Assembly: GCA_944388955.1 (NCBI GenBank) | Contig: CALXKJ010000009.1 | Span: forward strand, 26,686 to 90,685 | Length of the DNA: 64,000 nt | Reading direction: 5' to 3' | Origin: an uncultured Spirochaetaceae bacterium | GTDB taxonomy: Bacteria; Spirochaetota; Spirochaetia; Sphaerochaetales; Sphaerochaetaceae | Shown here: piece after piece, positions 9,162-18,464 of the stretch | Layout of the letters: every line of letters begins with the position of its first letter | Numbering within the stretch: position 1 is the first letter of the stretch | Notes under the pieces: generated by a model | Database searches by the model: none | Told to the model about the DNA's origin: nothing | The model's input: only the letters and a program-made list of their open reading frames with translations | Position numbers and translations under genes: made by a program

Positions 9162-12100
9162 TTATTTCTCCAGAAGAAGCGTAACTATCTCATACGGATG
9201 GAATAGAAGTGATACAGAGTCCCCTTCAGCTATAGCACACTTCTCTTTCTCTATAAGATTCGTCTCATAGATTTTCCACTCTCCAGAGAAAGCAATCGCA
9301 GCTTTCTCTCTCTCGCCAAGAGCCTCATAAAGACGCACGATCACGCCATTTCCGTCCTCGCTTCTCTTCACTGTATCGACAACAATGCCAGGATTATCGG
9401 AAGAGACAAATGAAGAAAGCATATTCTTATCAGTCGAGGCTGTGTATATACCTCTATTGAGCGCCTCAGCCTCCTTCAGTGTCCCGCCTTCTCTCCATGT
9501 CCCTTTATGAGGATAGAATGCATAGACCGTCTCATGGTGGCCATGATCTGCTCTTACATCAGGGAAAGTACCTGATTTAAGAAGCGAGAGCGTCATGACA
9601 CCATTCTTGATACTGTAGCCATATCTGCTATCTGTGATGATAGAGCATCCATAGCCCGGCTCCGAAAGATCAGACCATCTCTGGGCAGGTACTTCAAACT
9701 GTGCTCTATCCCAGCTCGTGTTCTCAGTAGTCGAGCGCTCTATAGCTCCGAACTGTACTTCATACGATGCTTTCGCCGCATGCACATCAACAGGGAACTC
9801 CGCCTTGACGATGAGATGATCCTCATGCCAATCGATAGAAGTAATGAAGTCAATTCTTCCTGTGTGTCCATAGAAAACCATGTCCTGCTCTACCGAAGAG
9901 GACATGAACTGCCTCTTTATTCTCACGACAGCGCGAACAGATGTGTTTTCAACGATCTCCGCGCTTCCATCTGTCCATGGATAAGGCTTATCAAGATGGT
10001 ATTCCTCAAGATTCCAGTTATCGTACTCAAGAGGCCTGTCCTCATACGCGACAATCGCATTGCCTTCCCTGCCTTTTGTGATTATCTCCCTCTCTTCAGC
10101 TTTATCGTAAAGCGACACGATATTACCATTCCCGCTGAGCGTGACGCGGTAATAAGGTGTCTCAAACTCCGGAAGCGTGCCTTTTATGATATTCCCGCTT
10201 CCTTTTGCATCTCCTGCAAACGTCTTCACGCCATATGAAGGAAGATCTTTGAGAAGATACGCATAGCGTCCATCATAAGTGCTTTCTCCAAAAAGGCCTG
10301 AAAGCTCATTATCCGAGATGTATACCGTATCTGAAGGAAGCGATGTAGTTGTGAATACAGCTGTCTTATCGCCAGTGCTTCCGGAAAGCTTTTCAACAGA
10401 GCGCGCTATGATGGCTTTATCTTTCGAAGCGGCTTCTTCGTACTCCGCGAAAGCTGTCTCATATACCTCCGCAATGGCAGAGCCTGGGAGTATATCATGG
10501 AATTGATTGAGCAGCATCTTCTTCCATATCCAGTCAAAGTCCGCTGCGGGATACTCAATACCGCTCATGATGGCAATCGCTTCAGCATCATGTGTCAGAG
10601 CCTCAATCTTCCTGTTCCAGCGTTTCTCCTCCGCTACCGATGTCAGGATACCTCTATGATATTCAAAGTAGAGCTCGCCTTCCCACCTTGGGAGCCTTGA
10701 TGTATCAAGCGTGGACTCAAGATGATGGAAAAACTCCCGTACTGTCGTATGCTTCACTCTCGGACAGCGCGCAACAGAATGCTCAAGGCGTCTTGAGTTC
10801 TCAAGCATCTGATACGTCGGACCGCCGCCGCCATCACCGTAACCATAGCATGTGAGAACATCATCAGTCACATCCTTATCAATGAATCTCTGCCATGTTC
10901 CCATTATCTGTGATGGATTCTGCAAGCCGTTATATGTCGTGTTGAAGACCTTCGATAGTCCTGTCTTGTCATAATTCTTCGTCGATATGAAATGAGCGAG
11001 GATCTCGCTGCCATCAATGCCACGCCAGGTGAAGACATCAAACGGGAAGCGATGGGTATCACTCCAGTTGATTTTCGTAGTCATGAAGTATTTCAGCCCT
11101 GATTTTTTCATCAGCTGCGGGATATTCCCATTGAAACCGAATGCATCCGGAAGCCAGAGCACCTCCTGATGATCGACTCCGAACTCATCGCGATAGAAAC
11201 GTGTGCCATGGATAATCTGGCGTACAAGAGATTCGCCTCCTGTAAGCACTGAATCAGGCTCGACATACATGCCGCCTTCAGCTTCCCATTGTCCTTCCTT
11301 TATCTTCTCCCTGATCCTCTCATAGACAGAAGGCGCCAGCTCTTTCACGAACTGGTAAAGCTGCGGCTGAGAAAGCATGAATCGCATCTCAGGATAGTGA
11401 TCCAGGAGATTAAGTGCAGTGAGCGCGCTCCTGACAGCTTTCTCCCTCGTCTGCTTCACTGGCCATTTCCAGCCAAGATCTATATGAGTGCTTCCGACAG
11501 ACCATACAGCGACATCCGAAGGATTCCTCGACGAAAGATAATTCTCCATGATTGCCCTCGCCTCTGGAATTGAAGCGACAAGAAGCTCATGGCTACGCGT
11601 GTCGAGCGCGTCAATCGCCTCCTCCAGCACCTTGAAGGCTTTCACTCTCTCCACGTCATTCTCATCAAGGAAATCGGCGCATTCGAAGATATTCTTCATA
11701 TCATAATAGAGCCCCATGACAGTGAAATCAGGAGAGAAGGCATCGAGACGGAAAAGATTCACAGACGATGCATGATTGGAGTACGCGTAGAATGACAGGT
11801 GGAATGTATCAGATAGCGCTGCCTCTTCCGTAAGGACTGCCATTCTGTGGTTCATATCCATAGTGGCTCTGAGTTTTCCATCGAGGTACATCAGTATCTG
11901 TGGGTTATCTGTATTCCAGAGATCGGTATCACCTGTCGAAAGCATGACAGCAAAAGGCTTTTCTGCCTCCATAGGCTTCACATCAGCCATGAATCTGAAA
12001 TGCCTGTCATGACCGCCCCATGTGCTGTCTCTTCCGAAATCCTTCCAATCCAGACCTTCATCGGAGACAGTCTCCTGAAGATCATACCCATAGTCCGCAA

Positions 12101-12191
12101 TCTTTATGCCACTGACAGCCTGATTGCTTGTCATCATTTCCTTCTCGATATACTCAAGAATCGCGCGGATTCTATTCCTTCTGTCTTTCAT
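9162..12191 (-). CDS. Alpha-mannosidase, glycoside hydrolase family 38
   Basis: A 1009-residue protein from the ATG at 12191, which has AGGAG five bases ahead; a GTG two codons earlier abuts the ribosome site and is less likely. GH38 landmarks: STHIDLGWKWP with zinc-binding residues near 230, EGGMYVEPDS, and WLPDAFGFNGNIPQL with the nucleophile Asp at about residue 349. The C-terminal half has the beta-sandwich region of the family. There is no signal peptide, so it acts in the cytoplasm on imported mannosides, for example pieces of N-glycans or mannans. It heads the minus-strand group with the oxidoreductase and isomerase. A possible promoter (TTTGCC-16-TAAGAT) lies in the 65 bases ahead. 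Confidence 0.93.
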   Translation of the reverse strand: MKDRRNRIRAILEYIEKEMMTSNQAVSGIKIADYGYDLQETVSDEGLDWKDFGRDSTWGGHDRHFRFMADVKPMEAEKPFAVMLSTGDTDLWNTDNPQILMYLDGKLRATMDMNHRMAVLTEEAALSDTFHLSFYAYSNHASSVNLFRLDAFSPDFTVMGLYYDMKNIFECADFLDENDVERVKAFKVLEEAIDALDTRSHELLVASIPEARAIMENYLSSRNPSDVAVWSVGSTHIDLGWKWPVKQTREKAVRSALTALNLLDHYPEMRFMLSQPQLYQFVKELAPSVYERIREKIKEGQWEAEGGMYVEPDSVLTGGESLVRQIIHGTRFYRDEFGVDHQEVLWLPDAFGFNGNIPQLMKKSGLKYFMTTKINWSDTHRFPFDVFTWRGIDGSEILAHFISTKNYDKTGLSKVFNTTYNGLQNPSQIMGTWQRFIDKDVTDDVLTCYGYGDGGGGPTYQMLENSRRLEHSVARCPRVKHTTVREFFHHLESTLDTSRLPRWEGELYFEYHRGILTSVAEEKRWNRKIEALTHDAEAIAIMSGIEYPAADFDWIWKKMLLNQFHDILPGSAIAEVYETAFAEYEEAASKDKAIIARSVEKLSGSTGDKTAVFTTTSLPSDTVYISDNELSGLFGESTYDGRYAYLLKDLPSYGVKTFAGDAKGSGNIIKGTLPEFETPYYRVTLSGNGNIVSLYDKAEEREIITKGREGNAIVAYEDRPLEYDNWNLEEYHLDKPYPWTDGSAEIVENTSVRAVVRIKRQFMSSSVEQDMVFYGHTGRIDFITSIDWHEDHLIVKAEFPVDVHAAKASYEVQFGAIERSTTENTSWDRAQFEVPAQRWSDLSEPGYGCSIITDSRYGYSIKNGVMTLSLLKSGTFPDVRADHGHHETVYAFYPHKGTWREGGTLKEAEALNRGIYTASTDKNMLSSFVSSDNPGIVVDTVKRSEDGNGVIVRLYEALGEREKAAIAFSGEWKIYETNLIEKEKCAIAEGDSVSLLFHPYEIVTLLLEK

Positions 12192-12256
12192 AAACACTCC
12201 TGCTAGCTATCTTACCGTATTTGGGCAAGCGGCAAAACAGAAAACTCATGTTTCAG

Positions 12257-12283
12257 AGAAAAACCCGGCCAATTGACCGGGCT
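12257..12283 (-). terminator. Rho-independent terminator after the binding protein gene
   Basis: On the minus strand a 7-bp G+C-rich stem (12275-12281 with 12264-12270) encloses an AATT loop and is followed by five T residues. It ends the GH2-binding protein transcript just after the stop at 12290. Confidence 0.85.
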
Positions 12284-12289
12284 ATGCTA

Positions 12290-13603
12290 TCAACCTTGCG
12301 GCGCATTCAGTATCTGCTCCGCACGCTCTGTCAGGAGCTCCGCGGCCTCAGATGCGGTGTAGTCACCATATCTTACAGCCTCAATCGTGCTGTTGAGGTA
12401 ACTCTCAACCTCACCCTTTCCTGCGGGATCTGGCGGATCAATAGGAGCTGCATCCACAGCAACCTCATTAACATAAGAGAAGTAGATACCTGTATCTTCC
12501 GAAACAAGCGGGGTGACGAACTCGGAAATCTCCGTATTCACAGGAACACCTCTCTCACCAAGAAGAATCTCATTTGCTTCCTTGCTGTTTGTGAACCAGT
12601 CAATGAAAGCAATTGCCTCATCCTTCACATCAGAGCTCTCCGCTACGGAGAAGAACATCGCTGGCTTCAGGAACCATGATACAGATGTAGCATCCGCGTT
12701 ATGGGGATAGTTGCAGATACCAAGCTCAAAGCCTGCGGCATCAGCAGCTTCTGCCATAAACACATACTGATTAGCCATCATATAGTCATTCCATGTAGTT
12801 CCCTTAATTACAAGGCGCTGTGTAGCGTCATCGAGATTGACCTCCGCAACCTGCTCTGGGGAAACTGCGAATGGGGCATCCCTGAACCATGACACGAGCT
12901 CGAAATACTTCTCCGCGGAAGTGCTATCGCCTGCTTTGAGTTCAGCGAAGAAATCTGAGCCGTAATCACGGGCGACCATCTGTGCCGACTGCAGAGCGCC
13001 GAAGCTGAAATCTGTGAGTACTTTGCCATCCGTACCGTCATACACGCGCTGGCTTATATCATAGAGCTCATCGAATGTCGGATTGACAGGCACCTCAATA
13101 CCAAGAGAATCGGTGAGAGTCTTGTTATAGAACATAGCTGTTGTATTGGTACCGAGCGAGAGCGCATAGCACTCACCATCAACAGAGCCAGACTCGATGA
13201 TTGACTGAGGAATCTTCGATGTATCGAGCGCGCCGCTTTCGATATACTTGTTAAGACCTTCAAGCAATCCTGCTGCAACATATTGCTCGATATAAGAATA
13301 ATCCATCTGCACGACATCAGGCATATTGCCGCCAGCCGCCATTGCTGAAAGCTTATCCCAATAGCCTGTCCAGTCCGCGAACTGCGCGTTGATCTGTACA
13401 TCGGGATTGATTTCCATATAGAGATCTATGGCTTTCTGTGTAAGATCATTCCTAACAGCAGCTCCCCACCAGTAAATCTCAAGAACTGTCTTTCCAGAAT
13501 CCTCAGCTGCATTCTCTGCGGCTTTTGTCTCCTTCGGGCCGCCAGCGAAAAGCATAGCGGAAACAAGGAAGAGACTGAGAATAATCGTCAAGGCTTTCTT
13601 CAT
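12290..13603 (-). CDS. Sugar ABC transporter solute-binding protein (family 1)
   Basis: A 437-residue periplasmic binding protein. The signal peptide is followed by AGGPKE without a cysteine, so it is exported but probably not lipidated. Family 1 (MalE/UgpB-like) features include YWWG near residue 43, FADWTGYWDKLSAMAAGG, MPDVVQMDYSY and a conserved Trp-rich C-terminal lobe (INWFTNSKEANEIL-like). It closely resembles the binding protein at 20323-21600 but has no permease genes of its own nearby; sharing of the MalF/MalG pair at 18465-20258 is an inference. Lies 21 bases after the GH2 gene, AAGGAG ahead of the ATG. Confidence 0.92.
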   Translation of the reverse strand: MKKALTIILSLFLVSAMLFAGGPKETKAAENAAEDSGKTVLEIYWWGAAVRNDLTQKAIDLYMEINPDVQINAQFADWTGYWDKLSAMAAGGNMPDVVQMDYSYIEQYVAAGLLEGLNKYIESGALDTSKIPQSIIESGSVDGECYALSLGTNTTAMFYNKTLTDSLGIEVPVNPTFDELYDISQRVYDGTDGKVLTDFSFGALQSAQMVARDYGSDFFAELKAGDSTSAEKYFELVSWFRDAPFAVSPEQVAEVNLDDATQRLVIKGTTWNDYMMANQYVFMAEAADAAGFELGICNYPHNADATSVSWFLKPAMFFSVAESSDVKDEAIAFIDWFTNSKEANEILLGERGVPVNTEISEFVTPLVSEDTGIYFSYVNEVAVDAAPIDPPDPAGKGEVESYLNSTIEAVRYGDYTASEAAELLTERAEQILNAPQG

Positions 13604-13624
13604 TTTCCTACTCCTTTTTCTATA

Positions 13625-15307
13625 TCATGGAAGGAAGACCTTCCTATATTCCTCAGGTGCAAGCTTCATCGTGCGGTCCGCGTTCATGAGCCCGTTTGTC
13701 TCCTGCTCCACATCTGTAAGCTGCGTATAGCAGAAACCTGCAATCGGAGCAGAGATGAGATGAGAGACAGCATCCTTGATTCTCGCCATGAACTCCTCAG
13801 CGTTATGCACTTTACCGTAATAACCCCAGGTGTCCTCAGAGCCATCACAGAAAGCGATTCCGCCGAACTCAGTAAGCATCACAGGCTGTCCGGAATACTC
13901 TGCGCTTTTGCATAACAGCGGCCTGCTCTCGGCAATATTGTTCTCGACGATACGCATCGGATTGTCATATTTTGAAGCTATATCGCTCGCGAAACGATAA
14001 TCATGGACTGCATATATATCTGTCTCCGAAGGCTGCTCCCATCCATCATTGGTGCTTACAAGACGCGATGGGTCGTAGGAGGAGAGAAGATAATAAAGCG
14101 ATGACGCGAAATCACGCTGTCTATCCCCTGTTGCTATGCCTCCGACACCCCAGCTTTCGTTGAGAGGTACCCATGTGATGATGGATGGATGATTATAATC
14201 CCTTGAGACCTGCTCCATGAGATCAGAGAGCGCGGCTCTCATGCTGAAACCGGTAAATCTATGCCACGACTGGAGCTCTCCCCAGACAATGAAGCCAAGC
14301 TTATCAGCTAGATAGCAGTATCTCGGATCCTCAGCTTTCTGATGCTTACGGGCGCCATTGAAGCCCATCTCCATCGCGCTCCTGATATCTTTCTCCAGAG
14401 CCTTTGCATCAGGTGGAGTGAGAAGCGTATCGGGCCACCATCCCTGATCGAGTACAAGACGCTGATAAAGAATCTTCCCATTAAGATATATCCTGCCATC
14501 TGAAACACTCACTTCCCTCATTCCGAAATAAGTGCTCACTTTATCCTCGTTTCCACCTGACATGATGGTTATATCCGCATCAATGAGATTCGGTGTCTCG
14601 GGGGACCAGAGAATGTCATAATCACGTACATCATCGAATGGGAATGCATATGTGGATAATCCTATACCCTTCTCAACCGGGACTATGACTCTTCCGCGTC
14701 TCTTTCCAGAGAGTGAGAAATCTATCGAAGCATCCCCCGTGTATCCATCAGAGACACAGAGCTCGATATCCACACGCTGCTGCGATACAGAAGGTATGAA
14801 ATGACAATATTCCGCCCTGTATTCACCAGCCTTCTCAAGCCAGACGCTCTGCCATATACCAGTAACAGGTGTATACCAGCATCCGAAGTTCTCATCAGTC
14901 CAGCGCTGCTTTCCCATAGGCAGGTAGCGCGAGTTGCGATCAGTGACTTTCACTTCAAGGACATTCACATCTTCCAGATGGTCGGTTATATCGAATGAAA
15001 AAGGTGTGAAGCCTCCTTTATGGCCCCCTATATAAGCGCCATTCAGATACACTTCTGCCTCATAGTCCACAGCTCCGAAAGAGAGAAGGACTTTTCGTCC
15101 ATCCTTGCTGTAATCAAAGCGACGTCTATACCAGACTGTATCATGATGCTCTTTTATCCCGATTCCGCTCCTTTTTGATTCATAGCAGAAAGGCACTGTT
15201 ATATTCATGTCAAAACGAGGCTCATCAAATGAGAATTCCCATGTGCCATCGAGAAGCTCTGTATCCATTCGTATCCAGTCAGGACGCGGGTAATTTATTC
15301 TTTCCAT
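13625..15307 (-). CDS. Glycoside hydrolase family 2 beta-glycosidase
   Basis: A 560-residue enzyme with the GH2 layout: an N-terminal jelly-roll sugar-binding domain (VEVYLNG-type motif in AEVYLNGAYIGGHKGG), an immunoglobulin-like domain, and a TIM barrel. The acid/base Glu lies in VPLNESWG (E384) and the nucleophile in MLTEFGG (E480). It is shorter than LacZ-type enzymes (about 1000 residues) and closer to the compact beta-glucuronidase/beta-mannosidase-like group. No signal peptide, so it acts in the cytoplasm. Substrate uncertain; the neighbouring GH38 gene hints at host or plant mannosides. Divergent from the ArsR-type regulator. Confidence 0.9.
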   Translation of the reverse strand: MERINYPRPDWIRMDTELLDGTWEFSFDEPRFDMNITVPFCYESKRSGIGIKEHHDTVWYRRRFDYSKDGRKVLLSFGAVDYEAEVYLNGAYIGGHKGGFTPFSFDITDHLEDVNVLEVKVTDRNSRYLPMGKQRWTDENFGCWYTPVTGIWQSVWLEKAGEYRAEYCHFIPSVSQQRVDIELCVSDGYTGDASIDFSLSGKRRGRVIVPVEKGIGLSTYAFPFDDVRDYDILWSPETPNLIDADITIMSGGNEDKVSTYFGMREVSVSDGRIYLNGKILYQRLVLDQGWWPDTLLTPPDAKALEKDIRSAMEMGFNGARKHQKAEDPRYCYLADKLGFIVWGELQSWHRFTGFSMRAALSDLMEQVSRDYNHPSIITWVPLNESWGVGGIATGDRQRDFASSLYYLLSSYDPSRLVSTNDGWEQPSETDIYAVHDYRFASDIASKYDNPMRIVENNIAESRPLLCKSAEYSGQPVMLTEFGGIAFCDGSEDTWGYYGKVHNAEEFMARIKDAVSHLISAPIAGFCYTQLTDVEQETNGLMNADRTMKLAPEEYRKVFLP

Positions 15308-15515
15308 GGTTTCAGACTAAAGGCAGGAATCCAGAAGTCAACATAAAATTTGCTTTATCACATAATTATTTGATTTAAACAACAGGTTTATATCCTATTT
15401 ATCTACCATATAAGCTATTTTTATGATTTCAAATTGATTCAAATCAATATTTATTGTAGAAAAACTTCTTCTATTCTATTTTCCCATGGTTTATGATGAT
15501 TGAAAGGAGAAAGAC
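15308..15515. promoter_or_regulatory. Divergent control region with palindromic operator candidate
   Basis: A+T-rich 208-base gap between the GH2 gene and the divergent ArsR-type regulator. It contains a perfect inverted repeat, ATTGATT-CA-AATCAAT, at 15433-15448, the size and shape of an operator for a dimeric winged-helix repressor. A related half site (ATTTGATTT) lies near 15368. The regulator's GAAAGGAGA ribosome site precedes its ATG. That this regulator binds here is inferred from position. Confidence 0.5.
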
Positions 15516-16451
15516 ATGTCGAAGGAATATCTGCTGTCAGCCGAACATGATGAAAAGCTTCTGGAAGTGACAAAAGCGCTATCTAATCCGACACGACTGA
15601 AGATACTGAGACTTCTTTATTACAGGAGCCTGGGAGTCAATGAAATCGCATCGGAGCTGTGCCTTCCGCAATCTACTGCGGCTGTGCATATCAAGAGCCT
15701 TGAGGATGCAGGACTTATCGCATCTGAGACCACTCCTGGGAACCATGGCATAAAGAAGATATGCAGAAGGACAAAGGATCTTATCTCCATTGATTTACGC
15801 GGAGACGAGAATGAAGAGCTGGATTTCTCATCCTCTGTGTCCATGCCGATAGGCGCCTTCACCGATGCCGAGATCAAAGCGACATGCGGAATGTGCAGCG
15901 CAAAAGAGCTTCTCAAAGGCGAAGACAGCCCTTCTGAGTTCTTCTCTCCCGAAAGGCTCAACGCGGAGCTTCTATGGTCATCTTCTGGATTTATTGAATA
16001 TAGATTCCCTATTCCGGAAGATCATCTCGGGAAGATACCGAAGCGTATGCTTCTTTCTTTTGAAGCATGCTCGGAAGCCCCGAACTTCAATGAGAACTGG
16101 CCATCAGATCTCACGCTCTGGATCAACGGCACGGAATGCATGACATGGACATGTCCTGGTGACTACGGCAAAAGACAGGGAAGACTCACCCCTGACTGGT
16201 GGAACAGAGGAGCCACACAATACGGGCTCCTGTACTCATTCGAGATAGGCCCAGAGAGCAGCGCACTCAACCTGCAGAGGATAAACGGGAAATCCGTCTT
16301 CGATTTCTCTCTCGACAGGAAAGAGAGCATCTCGATAAGGATCGGGAACAAGAATGACGCGGACAACAAAGGCGGCTTCAATCTCTTTGGGCGCTCATTC
16401 GGGGATTACGCGCAGGATATCATCCTCACTCTTGTATATCCACGCTCCTGA
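15516..16451 (+). CDS. ArsR-like winged-helix regulator with C-terminal sensor domain
   Basis: A 311-residue regulator. Residues 15-95 form a winged helix with ALSNPTRLKILRLLYY and LPQSTAAVHIKSLEDAGLI, matching ArsR-family DNA-binding domains. The remaining 200 residues are unlike small ArsR proteins and include SFEACSEAPNFNENWPSDL and WINGTECMTWTCPGDYG, a beta-rich domain that might bind a glycan or sugar. The family places this type beside glycosidase genes. It is divergent from the GH2 gene and so is probably its local repressor or activator. Confidence 0.8.
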   Translation: MSKEYLLSAEHDEKLLEVTKALSNPTRLKILRLLYYRSLGVNEIASELCLPQSTAAVHIKSLEDAGLIASETTPGNHGIKKICRRTKDLISIDLRGDENEELDFSSSVSMPIGAFTDAEIKATCGMCSAKELLKGEDSPSEFFSPERLNAELLWSSSGFIEYRFPIPEDHLGKIPKRMLLSFEACSEAPNFNENWPSDLTLWINGTECMTWTCPGDYGKRQGRLTPDWWNRGATQYGLLYSFEIGPESSALNLQRINGKSVFDFSLDRKESISIRIGNKNDADNKGGFNLFGRSFGDYAQDIILTLVYPRS

Positions 16452-17732
16452 TCATCTGATGTTAAGATGACTCCGCACCTGATCGATATCGACGCTCTTA
16501 TAGGCGTCATGATGGCTTCTCTCCATCCATGAGAGAACATGCTGAAGCCTGTTCTCCATGCTTGGATGTGGATCTGAAAAACCTCCTGAAGGAGCATCGC
16601 GAAAAGCTGCCATAAAGCGCAGAAGTCCCTTTCCTTCCCCTATCTTCACAGCGAATTTGTCTGCGCTGTATTCACATCTCTTGCCTCCCAGGAGATAGCA
16701 AATATAATGCACACTCTGCGTGATTTTGCTCACAAGCCTGTAAAGCATATAGAAGAGCATCCATACGAGATATGTAAAGCCGTTAACTTTCTCTCCGTTC
16801 TTCGGGCCAAGACCTGAAACGAAAGCCCATGGAATCATGATGACGAAGAAGAGCAGGCTGAAGTTCGTGTTGGCTATGGTATTTGCAGTCACATCGTGAT
16901 GCGCTATGTGACCAAGCTCATGGCCGACTATTCCCCTAAACAGCTCCGCATCCATGCCTGCCGCATTCATTGTCCCTGTATTGATAGCGACCTTGTTGTG
17001 TGCGAACGCAAAGGCGTTTATGCTCTCATCCTCACACACATAGAACTTCACCTTCATAGGCATGGAGAATGTTTTCTTCCTCGCTTCTTTCTCAGTTCTG
17101 ATGCATTCATCGAGAGCCTCTGATGGCAAGAGTCTTTTCATCTTCGATGAGAATGTGAACCACACATTCAGGCGGCAGAATACCCACATGACAATGTAGT
17201 AGACGAATGCTGTCGCGATGTAAGGAGAAAGAGCGGCATTGATAATAGTCTCCATCGCATCGGCACTGAATTCCACGCCCAATAAGGAGAGAGTATCAAA
17301 CACGAAGCTCGCAGTGGAAAGCAGAATCCCTGAAGGAATGCGGAAAAGCTCAAAATCATCCATCGTGATGAAAAGAAGAACATAGACAAGTGCTGTCGTC
17401 ACGACTGTATACGGTCTCAGGATGAGCTTCCAATAACCTCTGAAAACCACTTTGACAATCACTGAGATAGCCACAATAAGCCCTAATGCAGGCCTCCAGT
17501 ATCCAGCGATTATACTATCGATACCAAGAGATGAGATGAAGGACGATACAGAGTGCGAAAAAGAGGAGAATGCATCTATCAGCAACGATAGAAAATCCGC
17601 GATGAAGTCAACACCAAGCACAGCGAGGATGAAAAGCAGAGCAAAGATCAATGCTAATACGAACAAAACCTTGACCAGTCTCATCATGAAGAAGCTGAGC
17701 TTATTTCCTCCCGCTTTGTATTTGATTGCCAT
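16452..17732 (-). CDS. M48-family zinc metalloprotease, membrane-bound (HtpX-like)
   Basis: A 426-residue protease with several hydrophobic segments in the first 200 residues (near 15-40, 75-95, 105-125 and 170-185). The zinc motif is HELGH at 271-275 (HELGHIAHHD), with a third ligand probably in CEYSADKFA. HtpX-like enzymes degrade or process damaged membrane proteins. It is longer than HtpX (about 290 residues) because of extra N-terminal membrane segments. It is convergent with the regulator gene, whose stop is the adjacent base. A G6 run (GGGGGGAT) serves as ribosome site. Confidence 0.87.
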   Translation of the reverse strand: MAIKYKAGGNKLSFFMMRLVKVLFVLALIFALLFILAVLGVDFIADFLSLLIDAFSSFSHSVSSFISSLGIDSIIAGYWRPALGLIVAISVIVKVVFRGYWKLILRPYTVVTTALVYVLLFITMDDFELFRIPSGILLSTASFVFDTLSLLGVEFSADAMETIINAALSPYIATAFVYYIVMWVFCRLNVWFTFSSKMKRLLPSEALDECIRTEKEARKKTFSMPMKVKFYVCEDESINAFAFAHNKVAINTGTMNAAGMDAELFRGIVGHELGHIAHHDVTANTIANTNFSLLFFVIMIPWAFVSGLGPKNGEKVNGFTYLVWMLFYMLYRLVSKITQSVHYICYLLGGKRCEYSADKFAVKIGEGKGLLRFMAAFRDAPSGGFSDPHPSMENRLQHVLSWMERSHHDAYKSVDIDQVRSHLNIR

Positions 17733-17751
17733 TTGAGATCCCCCCGGATTA

Positions 17752-18357
17752 TCAGATTGCGATGCCGACGCTTCTGAGATGTGTCAGCAGCGTGGAAGCA
17801 TCTTTATAAACAAACGCCTTCATGCCTACACCCAATGCGGCATCGACATTCTCTTTGAGATCATCGGTGAAGAAGCACTCTTCAGGCATGACACCTTCTT
17901 TTTCGGCTATATAGAGGAAAAACTCAGGATCAGGCTTATCGATACCGATGATATTCGAGGCGTATGCGGCATCGAATATCTCATACTGTCCTAGTCTGAC
18001 ATGGATATCGTAATGGACATCAATAGTATTCGTGCCCGCCACTATCCGCATGCCATGAACGCGGAGGCTATCAAGTATCTCGCGCGTGGGCTCATCGATA
18101 GTCGGTCTGAAATCCTTCGCGAAAAGACTTCCATGTGAAAGATCCGCTTTCACGCCTGTCTTCTCCGAATAGATCCTCCAGAACTCTTCCTCGTTTATCT
18201 CACCGCGTGAATAAAGACGCATAGCCCCATTGAATGCTGGGCCGAAATCAGCAAAGCCTTTTATATTCTCAAGCCCCAGTGCTTCTGCGAGAACCGGGGA
18301 GACATCGAAATTACGGACGACAACACCGCCCATATCAAAAATACACAGCTTGATCAT
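17752..18357 (-). CDS. HAD-superfamily hydrolase
   Basis: A 201-residue phosphatase of the HAD IA/YihX-like group. Motif I is CIFDMGGVV near residue 5, motif II lies in VAGTNT and motif IV in FFTDDLKENVDAAL. The usual second Asp of motif I (DxD) is replaced by Gly (DMGG), seen in YihX-like members that carry D-x-G/D variants. Start chosen at 18357 because GGAG lies seven bases ahead; the frame reaches 18372. Such enzymes dephosphorylate sugar phosphates, which fits the sugar-transport context. Confidence 0.8.
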   Translation of the reverse strand: MIKLCIFDMGGVVVRNFDVSPVLAEALGLENIKGFADFGPAFNGAMRLYSRGEINEEEFWRIYSEKTGVKADLSHGSLFAKDFRPTIDEPTREILDSLRVHGMRIVAGTNTIDVHYDIHVRLGQYEIFDAAYASNIIGIDKPDPEFFLYIAEKEGVMPEECFFTDDLKENVDAALGVGMKAFVYKDASTLLTHLRSVGIAI

Positions 18358-18413
18358 CAGATACTCCAACAATGATTATGACACAGCAGATGAAAGACTC
18401 AAGGAGTCAGACA

Positions 18414-18446
18414 TCAAAAAACAGGACTCCGTTTCCAGAGTCCTGC
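18414..18446 (-). terminator. Terminator of the sugar ABC importer operon
   Basis: On the minus strand a perfect 8-bp stem, CAGGACTC (18438-18445) with GAGTCCTG (18422-18429), encloses an 8-nt loop and is followed by six T residues. It lies 20 bases after the MalG-type permease stop. Confidence 0.9.
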
Positions 18447-18464
18447 GGATAAACATATTTCTTC

